A DNA stretch of 64,000 bases, from positions 13,454,001 to 13,518,000 of the forward strand of contig OX579635.1 in assembly GCA_951230915.1 (NCBI GenBank), given 5' to 3'. The stretch's first letter is position 1; each line of letters begins with the position of its first letter. The position numbers and the translations under genes were made by a program. This DNA is from Antitrichia curtipendula (Eukaryota; Streptophyta; Bryopsida; Hypnales; Leucodontaceae). Below the pieces are notes generated by a model. That model saw nothing but the letters and a program-made list of their open reading frames with translations. It was not told the DNA's origin and made no database searches. Positions 12,347 to 31,843 of this stretch are shown piece after piece.

Positions 12347-13113
12347 GGATATGCCTAGCATTCCCTAGGCCCAGTTTTTATACCCAGCTTGGTACAGTGG
12401 CACACTGAACATGTATCTCTGCTACAACCGTATATTTAACCTTAAAAAATGTAGCAGTACGACGGAAGTGGCAGAAAGTAAGCAAGTGAGATACTGTCTG
12501 AAGTAAAAGCAGAGCGATCCCATCCGCAGTAAATACACCCGCACCGTGCCCGGAGGGTCCCAATTCCGGGCAGAACGGGCGTCCGCCCGCCCGCCCCTCC
12601 AACTGCCCCTGGACGAGCGGCCGGCGAGGACCCGACGACCGTCTCCGTTCGTTGAGAACGCGACGAAAGACGGGCGGCGAGGAGCGGGCGGCGGGGAGGG
12701 CGTTGGTGGTGGCGTTGTTGCAGCGACGAGGAAGGGCCTATCGCCATAGCCAGCCCCACCGAGACAGCCAGGAAGGAAGGGAACCAAACGAAGGCGCCGA
12801 AGAACGGCGACGACAAGCCTGGGACGAAGAAGAAGGAAGAAGAAGAAAGAAGAAGCAGAAGTAGAGCGACTATCTTTAGCGGCCTTAGCGCCCTTGGCGC
12901 CTTCTCACTCGGCCCGTCTTTTTTTCCTGCGCTTGATCTCGCCGCAGCTGCGTGCTTTCGCCATTCTTTCGGAGCGATGGTCTGTCCCTGATGTGGTGAC
13001 GATGATGAGGTGTGATGGGATTTGAGTGGGATTATTATTGTTTGGTATTGCAAGTGAATGCGATGGAGATGAGATGATATTGGCGTGAGGAGTAGATCCA
13101 GAGAGAAAGTCAG
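12347..13113 (+). promoter_or_regulatory. promoter/5' leader region of the NDR kinase gene
   Basis: Base composition switches from AT-rich repeats to GC-rich sequence around 12,540, followed by purine-rich (GAA)n-like sequence to about 12,865 and then the kinase start at 13,114. Several overlapping open frames on both strands here are compositional artefacts. No TATA box or transcription start could be fixed. Confidence 0.5.
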
Positions 13114-19250
<6,137 letters not shown>

Positions 19251-21034
19251 CATGTTTCATTCGGGTGGTTCCAGCCAGTGGTGTCTTAGAATATAGATAT
19301 TTCTAGGTAAGAAAAGTGGACTGGACCTCGTATCAAAGGGCGTCATTTGGTACATAAGTTTAGTGCTGAGAATTAGTGCTGACGGGTTTATATTCTTGGA
19401 TACTGGTTGGTCTGGTACGTTGTTCCGAAAGGTTTGGATGGAGTTTTGAAGAAATCAGTTTTGTCATGTTATACTTTTTCCAGGCCGATGCATAAGGATG
19501 TGTTACAAGTGTCACTATGAAATAATATTAGATACCTGAGTAGCGGTAAAGACCTACTTGGATTAGAGCTAGCTCTGGGAATTTCAGTGGAATCTCCTGT
19601 CTTGTAAGGTAGGTAGAAGGAAACCTTTCAAACAATATGATGCAAGAAAGAGTTTGGTGCCTTAGACCCATGGATCTGGGATTGTGTAGTCTTCCAGTAT
19701 TTTATGAGACTTATCATTAGCGCTTGGTCTCTCTTAATTGCCGTGTTTGATCAAGTAGATGGGTTGGAGGAAAACTCATGTGAAGATGGAGCTTGCGGAG
19801 ACAACTTTAGATGGCGTCCTAATTTCAAGTAGCCTTGTCATCATCCAATCAATACTAAGGTGAACTTCCAATCACTCATCACTAAGGTGAATTCTCGAAG
19901 TTTGGCGTAGGGTCATTAGGTTGGTGAAATTTTGAAACAAATGTTGAATGTTGAATATGGTAGAAGTACATATTTATGATAACTTAAGCGTTTCAGCCTG
20001 TAGGATATGAGAATTTTTTTGAGAATTTGAGTTCAATGTGTGTAAACTTAAGGATGAGGAAGAATATTCAATATACATGTGGATTTTTCATTTGGACCTT
20101 AAACCCTATTTTGGTTAGCTTTGGCACTTCTCCCTAAGCAATGAAGAGAGATGAGTGGATGAGAAAGTACAAATAAAGAATTTTTTTCAATGAATAGTGC
20201 ATCCAATTGTTGTCTACAGTAGGTCACCCTATAAAGCCATCATGGGAGGTTGTCCAAAATAGGAATTGTATCTTAATTCCTGAAGGATGCATGCATTGCT
20301 CATATAGTGTAATACTATTGCAACTTCTAAGTACAAATTGTTTTTTCAACAAAGGATTTTTTTGTAAGACTGTCTAGGAGTGTACCTTTGCTTTCTGATT
20401 TTCATAGAATTTTTTGTAACAGGTTTGTGCAAGAAATAAAGTCTTGTATATTAGGATTGTTGAAAGAATATAAGCCATTGTAGGCCATTCTTGGTCTTAA
20501 CATCCTAAAGGGGTTAACAGTGATTTACACAAATTGAGTGTGGTAACTTGTTTTCATTTACAAAACAATATTATTGCCATGTTTACTTCTAAAAGTGTCA
20601 AGATTTTTCAATGAAAAAACATATTGACATTGGCAATTATAATCGTAAGATCTTAATTTTACCTTCATATACATATAGACTACACACAAAAAGCTTTAAA
20701 CTCAAATTCTTTCCCATTTGTAGATCTCAACTTGTTTTTTTTCAAAAGTAACATACTTAGAATCAAAACTTGAATCCACTTTGTGAAAAACTTATTTGCC
20801 TTGTATTAATGTGAATCATTGAAAGGAAAAAAACTTGTTCTAAAATACCAACAGATTTATTAAAATTTCAAATTTTCCTTTTCCTACAATCGAAATGGAG
20901 GATTGGTGTACTTCAACAATAAAAGTGATGGAAAAAAATTTGAATAAATATTTTTAAATATAACTTTTATGATCTAAAAGATGATTTTTCATGCCATTGT
21001 TTCTAAGGAGGAATGTTCTTTAAGTGTCAAAAGA
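19251..21034. other. 3' flank of the NDR kinase gene and intergenic DNA
   Basis: The first few hundred bases are probably 3' UTR with mixed composition. From about 19,900 the sequence becomes AT-rich intergenic DNA. No further exon or RNA gene was recognised. Confidence 0.5.
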
Positions 21035-21489
21035 ACTACACCAAAGATGATATTTAGTGTTGAGTGACATTTAGTGTTTTTACCCCCCTACTAGCTACAA
21101 CACTAAATCTGAACTTGTCCACAATTAGTGTTAGACTTGAATGTGCCGGATGCAAACTTCAGAGCCTTGTAACTTTTGCAAAAATTCTTCAAATCAGGAA
21201 AATGAAATGTTTTTCAGCATCTACAAAAATTGTAGTTGCCGAAAAACATCTCATTTTCCTGATTTGAAGAATTTTTGCAAAAGTTACAAGGCTCTGAAGT
21301 TTGCATCCGCCTAGCCCTAGTCGGTCCGATTCTGTCCGTGAACAGTGATATTCCGTCTGATATGACAACTCTGGTTCACATTTAGTGTTTGAATTGACAT
21401 TTAATGTTACTTACTTTCATAGGGTAATTGGCTTTTAGTGTATGCCTTCGTATTTAGTGTACAAGACACTAAATATCATCTTTAGTGTA
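21035..21489. mobile_element. 455-bp MITE A with internal palindrome
   Basis: It begins CTACACCAAAGATGATATTT and ends with the inverse (AAATATCATCTTTAGTGTA). Inside, 21,149-21,224 and 21,228-21,306 form an almost perfect inverted repeat centred near 21,226 (block AGAGCCTTGTAACTTTTGC and its complement). The motif TTTAGTGT/ACACTAAA recurs many times near both ends, as do the subterminal repeats of CACTA-type elements. Small open frames inside are by-products of the repeat. Confidence 0.8.
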
Positions 21490-23014
21490 CCAAATGACAA
21501 TTCTTCACAAGTCCTTCAATAATTACAAAATTTGAATTTTTGAAGCTAAAAGCTATTCAAATATTCATTAAAAATGTGTCTAACCTTGAAATTGCACACC
21601 TATTACATTTCCAAATGTGTATAGAAAATGTGCATTGAAAAATATAAATTTTGCTCACAGACAAGTCAATAGTCAATTTGTGATGGTTCACCAAACCTCA
21701 AAGATCACAACTTGGATTTAAGGAATATTTGAGATTAACCTTGAAAGGATTGGGTTATGCTTGCTTTTACAAACCTCAAAATCCTTCACTTTTGGCACTG
21801 ATTATGAATGGAATTTTTAATATTATTTTTTAGAGATGAAACTATGTCTTCTATTAGTCTTCTAAAATTTCTAGGTTTGTTTTGAAAATTTGAAATTATA
21901 GCGAATTTTTTATTTGAAAGTGAACTACAAAATTCATATTGGAAACATAATATGCTAAAATTTTCTGAAATTTTTCTACAAGTATGTGTTTTTGCTCAAA
22001 ACATCATAGTGCAAATCAACATACCATTCCATTCTAACTTTAGAAAATCGATGTTCTATTATATGTTATAGGCCCAAAGTTCAAATTGCAATGAAATATG
22101 GAATAAGTATAGAAGGTCTACTTTTCAATAGAATTAACTCTAAAAGGTATGAGAAATACAATTTGGGTTGCACTATGATTTTTTTGTGTATTTGACATTC
22201 AAGGTACATGAATTGATGTACACACTAGTTACAAAGATTTGCTTTCATACTAAGTTAAATCCAATGACACATGGCACTTCAAATTTTGAACATTACTGCA
22301 CTTCTTATATATTTGAGTATTCTGCAAAATAACCATGTATTCTATATGTAAGGTACTATATTTGGACATGATAAGGTTTATTAATATTAAAATAATTTTT
22401 AAATGAAATATATTAATTGTTGAATTGTCAATCAAATGGTGTATGCCTAACTATATTTTAGTACATATTTTGTATTCTAAGAGGAAAAATACAAGACCAT
22501 ACATGAGGTCCCATGAGTCCTTGAAGGATTAAAGCATAACCTCAATTGAGTCTATTTCAAAGAGGTAGTAATCAATCATTGGATATAAATAGCATGACTA
22601 AATCTAATATTGGTGTATCCAATGTTGCTCAAGAGTTATTCCATATGTTTTGTTCTAAAATGATTGTCTACTTTGAATGTCATATTTTTTAAGGTTGTTT
22701 TGAGTAGGTCAAAAAATACTTCTTTGTGGCTAATTTAATTTAGGTTGCAATAAACACATGCAACATTCTTCATTGATTCTAGAAATATAAGATTTGTAAC
22801 CTTTCTTAATAGAAGGTCATATTCTTTATATTGAGACTTTTTACACTCTCACTTTTATCCTCGACTTGAGGATAAATTGCTTTATCTCTTTATTATTATT
22901 ATTTTTATAAATAGGTAATAACATCAACTTTTAGAATTTTATTATAGAATCACTATTTTTTTGTTATTTATTGTTGGTTTCAATTACTATTTTTTCAAAT
23001 GAATTTTCCAATAA
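21490..23014. other. AT-rich spacer between two inverted MITEs
   Basis: About 1.5 kb with no coding region recognised. It is either ordinary intergenic DNA or the internal segment of a larger element whose ends are the two flanking 455-bp copies. Confidence 0.4.
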
Positions 23015-23469
23015 CTACACAAAAGATGATATTTAGTGTCTTGTACACTAAATACGAAGGCATACACTAAAAGCCAATTACCCTATGAAAGTAAGTAACA
23101 TTAAATGTCAATTCAAACACTAAATGTGAACCAGAGTTGTCATATCAGACGGAATATCACTGTTCACGAACAGAATCGGACCGATTAGGGCTAGGCGGCT
23201 GCAAACTTCAGAGCCTTGTAACTTTTGCAAAAATTCTTCAAATCAGGAAAATGAGATGTTTTTCGGCATCTAAAGTTTTTGTAGATGCCGAAAAACATCT
23301 CATTTTCTTTATTTGAAATTTTTTTGCGAAAGTTACAAGGCTCTGAAGTTTGTAGCCGGCACATTCAAGTCTAACACTAATTGTGGACAAGTTCAGATTT
23401 AGTGTTGTAGCTAGTAGGGGGGTAAAAACACTAAATGTCACTCAATGCTAAATATCATCTTTGGTGTAG
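23015..23469. mobile_element. 455-bp MITE B, inverted copy of the element at 21,035
   Basis: Nearly identical along its full length to the complement of 21,035-21,489, and the same 455-bp length. It carries the same internal palindrome (around 23,275) and ends CTACACAAAAGATGATATTT and AAATATCATCTTTGGTGTAG. Few differences between copies suggest recent amplification or conversion. Confidence 0.82.
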
Positions 23470-24164
23470 CATTCTATCTCAAAATCTGCTAAAAGTCTCA
23501 ATATAAAGAATATGGCCTTATAGTGTTTTTTATAGTATGGTCAATGAAATTGACTCAAAAAAGTATCAACAAAATTGTGGACAATAATTTCGGGATGGAG
23601 GGAGTATTAAATACCATAAATACCACAAGTATTCAATTTCATAGTGATATTGATTTGTTGACCCCTAAAGGACCAAACTACTTTTTTGACAACATAGCAA
23701 TTTGGGGCAGTTCACTATGAACACAAAAATTCACCATATTTTTTAAAATTTATTTTGGATGTGGGGACTGGTGATCTACACTATAATGAAAATTGCAATA
23801 CCATGCCCGAAGGAGCTTGGCAGTGCCATGGGCAAGCTTTCAGCTGAGGTTCAAGCCAAATACTTCACTGACATATTTTTAAGCTCATAAATTTGTTAAA
23901 AGTACAAGGAGGTAGCAGCAAGGAAGCAGTTCCTTTTGCCTTATTGGGAGGTACTCCTAAGTGCCACAATTGAAATCGAAGAAATTCGTACACCAAAAAA
24001 TCCATTGAACCAATTATAAATTTGTCACTTGCCTACTACCATACGAAAATAAATTGATAACTAGTTGAAGCAATTGATTCATTGACATTTGTAGCAATGT
24101 ATAGTGAAGACGTCATTTTTATAATCAATCGGCCATTGTCTATCGTGAATCATTCCTCAAAGAG

Positions 24165-24650
24165 TATGGGATAATTTGAAGATGAGAACTTAACTGCTCA
24201 TTGTCAAAACATAGGAATTGTGTTCAAAGTAAAATTTTAGGCCTCATTTTATCATAGTAAATAACTTTTTTCAAAAAAAATATAGACTAAAAAAAGTTGA
24301 AAAATCAAGATAACCTTAATTTTTTAAAACCCATTTGCAATTTGAGTCTCTAAAAAAAGTTATAGACAAAATTCATAGAGGATGTTTGAAAATGTAAAAA
24401 AAAAGTTGTTTCCAAGCCCTCTCTAAAATTTGTCCATAACTTTTGATTAGAGACTTAAAACCTCAAATGGATTTCTAGAGATGAAATTTAGATTGATTTC
24501 CCAACTTTTCATAATTCAAAGTTTTCGGAAAAAATTATTCTACTATACCAAAATGAGGCCTGAAATTTTAATTTGACCACAATTCCTACTTTTCACATAA
24601 CTATGAGAGGTTGAACTCCTAATAATTCTAATTTACATATCCCATGTCAG
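24165..24650. mobile_element. fold-back/TIR element (about 0.4-0.5 kb)
   Basis: The segment 'taggaattgtgttcaaagt...ggcctcatttt' (24,213-24,255) is repeated inverted at 24,555-24,600 ('aaaatgaggcctgaaatttt...ccacaattccta'), with weaker pairing outward to about 24,165 and 24,650. There is no coding content and the ends are not sharply defined. Confidence 0.5.
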
Positions 24651-25145
24651 GTTTTTTACCTCATACAACCCTACTTGTATAAAGAACTTCTCTACTCACC
24701 CCTAAACACACAATAAAATTTATTTAGAGGTTGTGTGAGATAACTACCAAATGATTTATTTTAAAAACCCGTAAAATCGAATATCTCAAAATTATAGTTC
24801 ATGGAGCAAGGAACATCTTCAAATTTGAGGGAAAGGGGAAAGATCTTCAAAATCAAGGAGAACGTGATCTAGTGTCAAAAAATCAAGACGGTTTGGGCTA
24901 TGCTAACCTTGACCCAGCCTCCTCCTATGCTAGATCCAATATCCCAACTGTCCTTTCCTTTAGTTTGGACTTAGATTGATCGAGCTTGCCAAAGTTTGAT
25001 ATTTTAGGTGATCTTAAAAAAATTCTCTTCTAGGTCTAGCTAAAATCTAGAACTCCACCATTCACATTTTGAAGAAATTACTATGTGTGGAAGCCATAAA
25101 TTGTTGAAGAAAGGGCTTTGTATGAGACTTTTCTTGAAGCTAGTG

Positions 25146-25432
25146 TAGGATGCTAAATCCATCCCATGAAGTAGGATGAGTAGGGCGAAAATGCGAGTTC
25201 TTGGGGATAAAAGTTAAAGTTTGCCCCCTATTTTATGCCGTGTTTAGGGTATGTTCTAGACCTCTCCTAGCTAATTTGAGGTCTCTAATTGAAAATATGA
25301 ATTCAAAGTTTGCAAAAAATAAAATTTGTGAAAAATAAAAAAATTTGCATTTTCCTTCAGGATAAAATTCCTGCGTTTTTGCCTTGTTGTTCCACTTCAT
25401 GAAAATGCAAGAATTTATCATCTTATGATGCT
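25146..25432. mobile_element. AGGATGCTAAA-type element, diverged copy
   Basis: The left end AGGATGCTAAATCCATCCCA matches both ends of the better-preserved element at 43,218-43,496. The interior block 'ctagctaatttgaggtctctaatt' also matches it, inverted. The right end is eroded. Confidence 0.5.
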
Positions 25433-26005
25433 AGTTATCTATTGGAATTTTTTGGTGTATGTTCCCTAATTTGAAATGTAATGAAATTTTTTGAACACGT
25501 GGAAAGAAAGTTCAAGCAAAGAAAGTTCACATAGAAAAGTAGAATTAACTTTTGCAAAAGCCTCCCCAAATCAGAATTGCCTGAAATTTGGATACCCTCA
25601 AAAAACATTATTTTAACTTCAAACACTATAATTTTACAATCAAAACCTTTCATTTTCTTACTAAAACATAATAAAGTAGTCTACCACAAGATCTTATAGT
25701 AAGATTCAACAATATTTTATTCATCTTGGGGGAGGGGGGAAGGCTTTGCCATCAAAATGGTCATTTTGAGTATTTTTGAGTCAAACATAGTCAAAGAACT
25801 TTAGGGGTTAACAGAAAGTAGTAGGTTTTGATTTTGAATTTTATTTGTATGGTTAGAGTTATAACTTCCTGTCTACTATATTTTTAAATAGAATTTGAAA
25901 CTTGTAATTGAAAATTCCTTTCATATTTGATGACATCCTAAATATTGAAAATTATTGAAAGATCTTTTTTCCAATGGATTGTAATTGTAAAGCTCTAAAT
26001 ATCAC

Positions 26006-26663
26006 TTTAGTCCCTAAATGCCCAAGGCCTTTTTTGAGCTTCTAGAAATTTGCTCTAAAGTGAACAAAATCCAACATTTTGATAAATTGTGTCAACTTTT
26101 TTTTGAATTGTAACCGTAAAAATTCAATCTAGACATGTTTAGAGATCACATAAGAAAGGAAAACACAACAATATCACTTATCAATTGAAAGATTATAATG
26201 TTTAATCATGAGGGTGTTAAAACTGCAAAAATAATTTGAAGTCTTTCAATCCTCTTTTCGCATGTCAAAATTAAAAATTTGATCACCAAAAAAATATGAG
26301 GATAAAGGACCTAACATGTATAATCCCAATCAATTTATGGCTTCTCAAAATCTACTCAATAATTTTTTTTAAATGAATTTTTAATATGATTTTTTTCCAG
26401 GATCTAGTGTATTTGAGGCTCATTTCCAAGAGCCTTAGCACTATAGAAAGTCAAGATGGCAATGGACACCCTTGTATAAAATTTTAGATAGAAAAATCAT
26501 AATCAATTATTTTCAAAATCAGATTTTTAAAACCAAAATTAGACTTCCAAAAAGTTTAGAAATATATATATAAACTACTAAAAATAGCAACTTGGTTAGG
26601 TTTAATTTAACTTCAAAGTGTTGTTGACACCCAAATTTGGTGCCTTGGGCATTTAGGGGCTAA
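26006..26663. mobile_element. TIR element, CCCTAAATGCCCAAGG family, copy 1 (658 bp)
   Basis: The ends are TTTAGTCCCTAAATGCCCAA and its inverse TTGGGCATTTAGGGGCTAAA. The interior is shared, inverted, with 29,838-30,479 (for example 'tgtatttgaggctcatttccaagagcc') and directly with 58,982-59,539. Confidence 0.8.
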
Positions 26664-29600
26664 AGAAGAATAAGAAGAACAATATTTTTTAACATCAAAG
26701 AAAGATTTTAACAGTCTAGGGACTTGCTTCATAAGAGCAAAGAATTTTTCAAAATGATTTGGAATAGAATTTGTTAACCATTGAACAAAAGTTGGAGAAA
26801 CATCATAGAACTAAGTTGCTTAACTCCTATTGTCCCAAGGCCTATTCTTTGTCAAAAATCACCCAAAACTTGTACCATGCTTAGGTGCCATATATAATGC
26901 AAAGAACAAAATTTATAAAAAAAATTGTTTTTGTTGCATTTCCAACCATAAGGTCTTGCACTATGTTACTATGAGAATGTGTGGAAGAAATTTCAAAAGC
27001 TTTCACTTTTGTACAATGCAAGATATGTAACCTTTTCTATGTATCCTTTAAGTGCAATGAATTATCAGTGATCTTATCAATGCACTAGTCAAAAGTTGGT
27101 TACGGAATACTAGTCAAAGTTTGGTGCCAAAGGTCCATTTGGGACCAAGCTCAAGTGCTCTAAAGCTAGATTTCTATTGGTAATGATACATGTCATATAA
27201 TGCCATGTTGAAATCTCTACAAGTGTACCCAATTTCTTTATGTTTTATTCCAATATAATCAAACTCAACTTAGTTTCACTATCCACTGAGAAGAGTTGAG
27301 CATATCCGCCTTATTAATTAATACCCCAAATCGAAACAAAAAATACATAGTTTTGTTGATGTGTAACCTTGTATTTTGTACAAATACCCACCTCAAAATA
27401 AAATTAAAAAAACCTCCAACTTACAATAAAAATATATGATAAATGGAACATGGATATGACATATGATATGGGATAGAAGATATGGATACAAGTACGTTTC
27501 GGTTGTCCCATATCGATTGTAATCAACCATGATTCAGAAAAAATATATTTATGTGGAGGCGGAGTGGGGTGTAATGAAAAAATACAGTTTAGAGGGGGGA
27601 TTAATGAATTATTGAATGGGTAGTGAGAAGATCCCTCACTATACGCTCAAAAATTTCAGATATTATGTCATGGAAAAAACATTGGCCATTGATTGCATAA
27701 TGAAGAGAGTGGGAAGTTTAAAATATAGATGATGTATGCAAAAAAAATCATATTTTATTCATTCACATTGTATTTTGATTTTTAGTATAGCCATCATGTG
27801 AAAAAAGATATGAAAAAAATAGAAGTACAATTGTCCCTTCAAAATGACAATTTTATTTTAACATTTTATAAGTTCATGTATTTTGTATATGCAAAAATGG
27901 TCATTTTACAACACCAAGACAAATAAATGAAAATCCTTTTAAATGGATGAAGAAATGAGGTAAAAACATTAGACAAAAGATTCACTCAATTTTCCAAAAT
28001 CTTAAGTGACACTTTTGGATTATTACTTCAACAATGTTAGGAATTAATGAAGTCACATTAAGATCCAAAAGTGTTGAGATTAAAAGGCGTTATAGTAATT
28101 TAATTGGCCTAAAGTCTATGGACTTTGAGGTAGCTAGATCAAGATAGCTTGACATTGGTTTCTAAACCACTATAGGACTTAGGTAGCCTTAGAGCAAATG
28201 GCTACACTACTAACAAATAGACTACAAACCTAATGAAATATACCATATTTTATGGTAGGTAGAAAGACATCTAGAGAATATATTAACTCAAGGCCAAAAG
28301 ACTAGACTTTCAAATTTCAAACAATAAAAAAATTCTAACATGTTCCAAACATACATAATGATTTTTCATCCATCTAAACCTTTTGTAGATTTGTTTATTA
28401 GTTCTCTTATATTTATACCATTTAGATTTTGAAAACTTTTCTTTGAAAACATTTTGTGGTTCAAAGACTACAAATATATTTTATCTCAAACTGAGGTATT
28501 TTTTAAGTCCAAAAAGTGTCCTTTAAATAAAAATTTGAATAAATAACTTAACAATAAAAATCTTAAATCAAAATCGTAATTTAAACTTTAGATTTAGATT
28601 TAATGAAAAAAAATCTTTAAAAAATTAAAAGTACTCAATCTATAAATATTTTTAGAATGATTTTTTTATTTTTGGTTTCAATTTTTATTGAATAATTATT
28701 GAATAATTTAGTAGTTCATCCATTTGTATGGATATGATCCATGAATCATATTTTACAACTTTTGTTTAAAGTTATCATGAAACTATTCTTCTACGTTTCA
28801 TTTGATAATACATCTCTACAATTTTAGAAATCTCGACTACATTTTGGTCCTTAAGGAGCTACAGAGCTTGGAGGATGAAGGAGATAATTACAATTGAGTT
28901 GATTATGTCTCTCTTATGTTATTGGGTCATTTGGGTGGTAAGTTTCACTCTCATTTTTTTTTCCATGTATTGATTTGAACCCTAAAGTACCATTATCCAA
29001 AATTTGACAACTAGAAATTTGAATAAGTTTCAATATACAAAGTTAAATTTTAATGGAAGGTCGCTTGCAAGAAACACCTATTGTTTTTGGCTCAAAATAG
29101 CCTATTTCAGTAAATACTATGATTTTTTAAATAATTTGTAAAGCACTAAAAACAATATGCTTGTAAAAATTCAGACCCTCCAAAAATTATCTCTAAAAGT
29201 TATGCCCGAAAAAGCACGATGAAAAATACCAAGAAAATGGACACTTTAATGTTTGATCTTTAGAAAATAGTAAAAAGGTCAATTTTTTTGAAATAATAAT
29301 TCCTAATTTGAAGATGCTCCTTCTCAACCATTTTCATCTTTAGAAGAAAAAATTGTGTTTTCTACTCTAGTACAAAGATAGTGCACTTTGAACACATGTG
29401 GAAGGTAAATAATTTACTATTTTAGATTATTTCTTTGTAGGCTTGTGTAATTTTTATAGAAGTCTTTAAATTCCAATTTTGGGCTTCAAATTTTCATTTT
29501 TGGGTCAAAAACAGTACTAAATCCCCCAAAGTGGCCAAGATAGACATCCAATCAGGGTCTATTTAAAAATAATGAAGTATTATTTTTAAAGAAAAAAAAT

Positions 29601-29837
29601 TACAATGTCTGCAACTACCACATGTACCTTCATTTCAAATTTCATGTAAAATTGACATATGACACAAAAGTTATAAGCAAAAAAACATATTGTTTGAAGC
29701 CAAAGGGACAAAAAAAATGACAAGTGTTGCAATCACCTTGGATCTTTTCAAAGTTTGATAATGAACATGTACTACTTCTTTCGCAAATATTTTAGGAAAT
29801 TGTTAATTGGGTGCATTGATAAAAAAAATTATCATGC
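26664..29837. other. AT-rich intergenic DNA between two inverted elements
   Basis: About 3.2 kb flanked by inverted copies of one MITE family. I see no gene. There are local AT microsatellite-like stretches near 27,430-27,520. It could be the body of a composite element, but nothing coding supports that. Confidence 0.4.
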
Positions 29838-30479
29838 TTTAACTCCTAAATGTCCAAGGCACCAAATTCTAGTGTCAACAACACTTTGAAGTTAAATAAA
29901 ACCTAATCAAGTTGCTATTTTTAGTAGTTTATATTTTTGGAAAAATCTTTTTGAAGTCTAATTTTAGTGTCAAAAATCCAAGTTTGAAAATAACTTATTA
30001 GGATTCTTCTATCCAAAATTTTATGCAAGAGGGGCCATTGCTATCTTGAGTTTTTGTAATATTGAAGGCTCTTGGAAATGAGCCTCAAATACACTAGATT
30101 TTGGAGAAAAAAACAAATTAGAAATTCATTTTAGAACATAGTAGAGTAGATTTTGAGAAGCCATAAATTGATTGGGGTTATACATGTTAGGTCCTTTATT
30201 CTCATATTAGGTGACCAACATTTTAGATTTGACATTTGAAAAGAGGATTGAAAGACTTCAAATCTCTTTCATAGTTTTATCACCCTTGTGATCAAACATT
30301 ATAATCTTTCAATCCATAAATGATATTGTTGTGTTTTCTTTTCTTATGTGATCTCTAAACATGTCTAGTTTGAATTTTTACAGTTACAATTCAAAAAATA
30401 TTGATAAAACTTATCAAGATGTTCAACTTTAATAAAATTCCAAAAAGCTCAATAAAAGCCTTTGGCATTTAGGAGTTAA
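29838..30479. mobile_element. TIR element, CCTAAATGYCCAAGG family, copy 2, inverted
   Basis: The ends are TTTAACTCCTAAATGTCCAA and its inverse GGCATTTAGGAGTTAA. It is the complement of the 26,006 copy throughout, with scattered substitutions and small indels. Confidence 0.8.
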
Positions 30480-30919
30480 TGCACTAGAAAGTGACAATTT
30501 TTGGAATTATCACTTGAAACATATCCAAATCCTTTATAATTCTAATTCTTAAGAAAAATAAATTCTTCTATGGTCCACAGCAACAACAACAAAATTGTTT
30601 GACCACCTACATTATGTATTTTGGAAGAAAAAAAATTGACTATAGTATATGCAAAATGTTCTCTTATTAGTTGTTCTTTTGCTAAAGAAAGAGTTCATCT
30701 GATAAATCTAAGCTTAGAATGGAAAAATTAGAGTATGAAGTACAAGGTTTAAAATGGGTACCCAAAAATACACACTGACCCAAAATTGACTTCATCACTC
30801 TCTATACATCTCCAAAATCAATATGTCCCTAAGGTAAATCAACCTATTATTGCCTCCTTCTTAATTCCACCTTTACATATCTATAGGATACATCCAAAGG
30901 AAAAATTACACCACATGTA

Positions 30920-31381
30920 AGGTAAATCAGCTCATGACGGTCAAATGACCCGTGACAAACACCTAGGGAATGACCCATCATGGATTTTTTCCAGTATACA
31001 AGATTTGGACCACCATCAATGTCTTACATGACAAATTAGTAACCTCTTTAGGATCTCCCAACTTTATAGTGTGAATTTTTTGTAAGATTTGATTTTTTAG
31101 TTCTTTCATGTTAGAAAATATTATAACTACTTTAGGTGAGTGAGATGAGTATTATGGATTCAGATTTTGTTGGTTTTGAGGTAGTCTACAAACTCGTTTG
31201 GGCCATGATGTACTTAACACTTCAAAAATTGATAGCTAATTCATACATTGTCAAAAAAATAATAATTTCAATTGCTCTTGTTGTTTCTCACACTTGTCTT
31301 TATGTGGGGAAAAAATTGAAAAATTTCAGTAATACCGTGAGTCCAAACTCCTAATTCTGACCATCATAGGCTGTTTTACCT
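30920..31381. mobile_element. AGGTAAACCAGC-type MITE, copy 1 (462 bp), TA-flanked
   Basis: Left end AGGTAAATCAGCTCATGACG, right end CATAGGCTGTTTTACCT, TA outside both ends. The interior ('ggattcagattttgttgg', 'cacttcaaaaattgatagc') is shared with 44,549-45,020. A short open frame inside is not a gene. Confidence 0.85.
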
Positions 31382-31439
31382 TACATGAGGGCAGAATTGA
31401 AGAGGACGGTGATAATGAACGGGTTCAACTTATGTGGAA

Positions 31440-31650
31440 GAAACAAGTTTAGAACCTATTAGAAAAAAACACTTTGACCCTTCCTAACTTTTGCATACGG
31501 TATTCAAATGCCAAGTTCTTTGGTGCATTGGAACCTCCTTTCACTTGCCAACAAGGATATATGAAAATTTCATCATTCTAATAATATAAATTCTAAGCAC
31601 AGTAGCAAAAAGTGGCAGTTTGGGGGGTGCCCACCTGACAAGAAAGCTGA
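31440..31650. mobile_element. partial MITE related to the 41,977 element, inverted
   Basis: The complement of this stretch matches about 41,985-42,130, including 'ctgccactttttgctactg' and 'caagtgaaaggaggttccaa'. Only one half of the family is recognisable, so the borders are approximate. Confidence 0.55.
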
Positions 31651-31843
31651 TTTTGATCCAGTGGCAGGAAACCAAGTACTCTATGTAACTTACTAAATGA
31701 CTGTCTTACTTATAGGTACTGATTTTGCGAGAATCACTTTTTTACCAACCTTGCTGGCACCTTTACGTTTGCAAACAGGGCATTGCAGGGTATTGTGACA
31801 AGGACATTGTATGCTGCCCAGACTAATTGCAGTATCCAAACTA

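Larger units (their letters stand above)
23658..25815. mobile_element. possible TTAACCCCTAAAG-ended element (about 2.2 kb)
   Basis: The left end GTTGACCCCTAAAGGACCAA matches, inverted, the right end of the better-supported element at 34,134-35,024. A complementary TTTAGGGGTTAAC lies near 25,803. Other repeats (24,165 and 25,146) would lie nested inside. Pairing of these two ends is tentative. Confidence 0.35.

Noticed and set aside
12378..13053. Several overlapping frames on both strands ahead of the NDR kinase gene (up to 203 codons)
   Set aside because: GC-rich leader composition keeps frames open by chance; the translations are low-complexity and mutually overlapping.
21064..23441. Two nearly identical 67-codon frames on opposite strands
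   Set aside because: The identity comes from the two inverted 455-bp elements; the frames cover the palindrome and are not a conserved protein.
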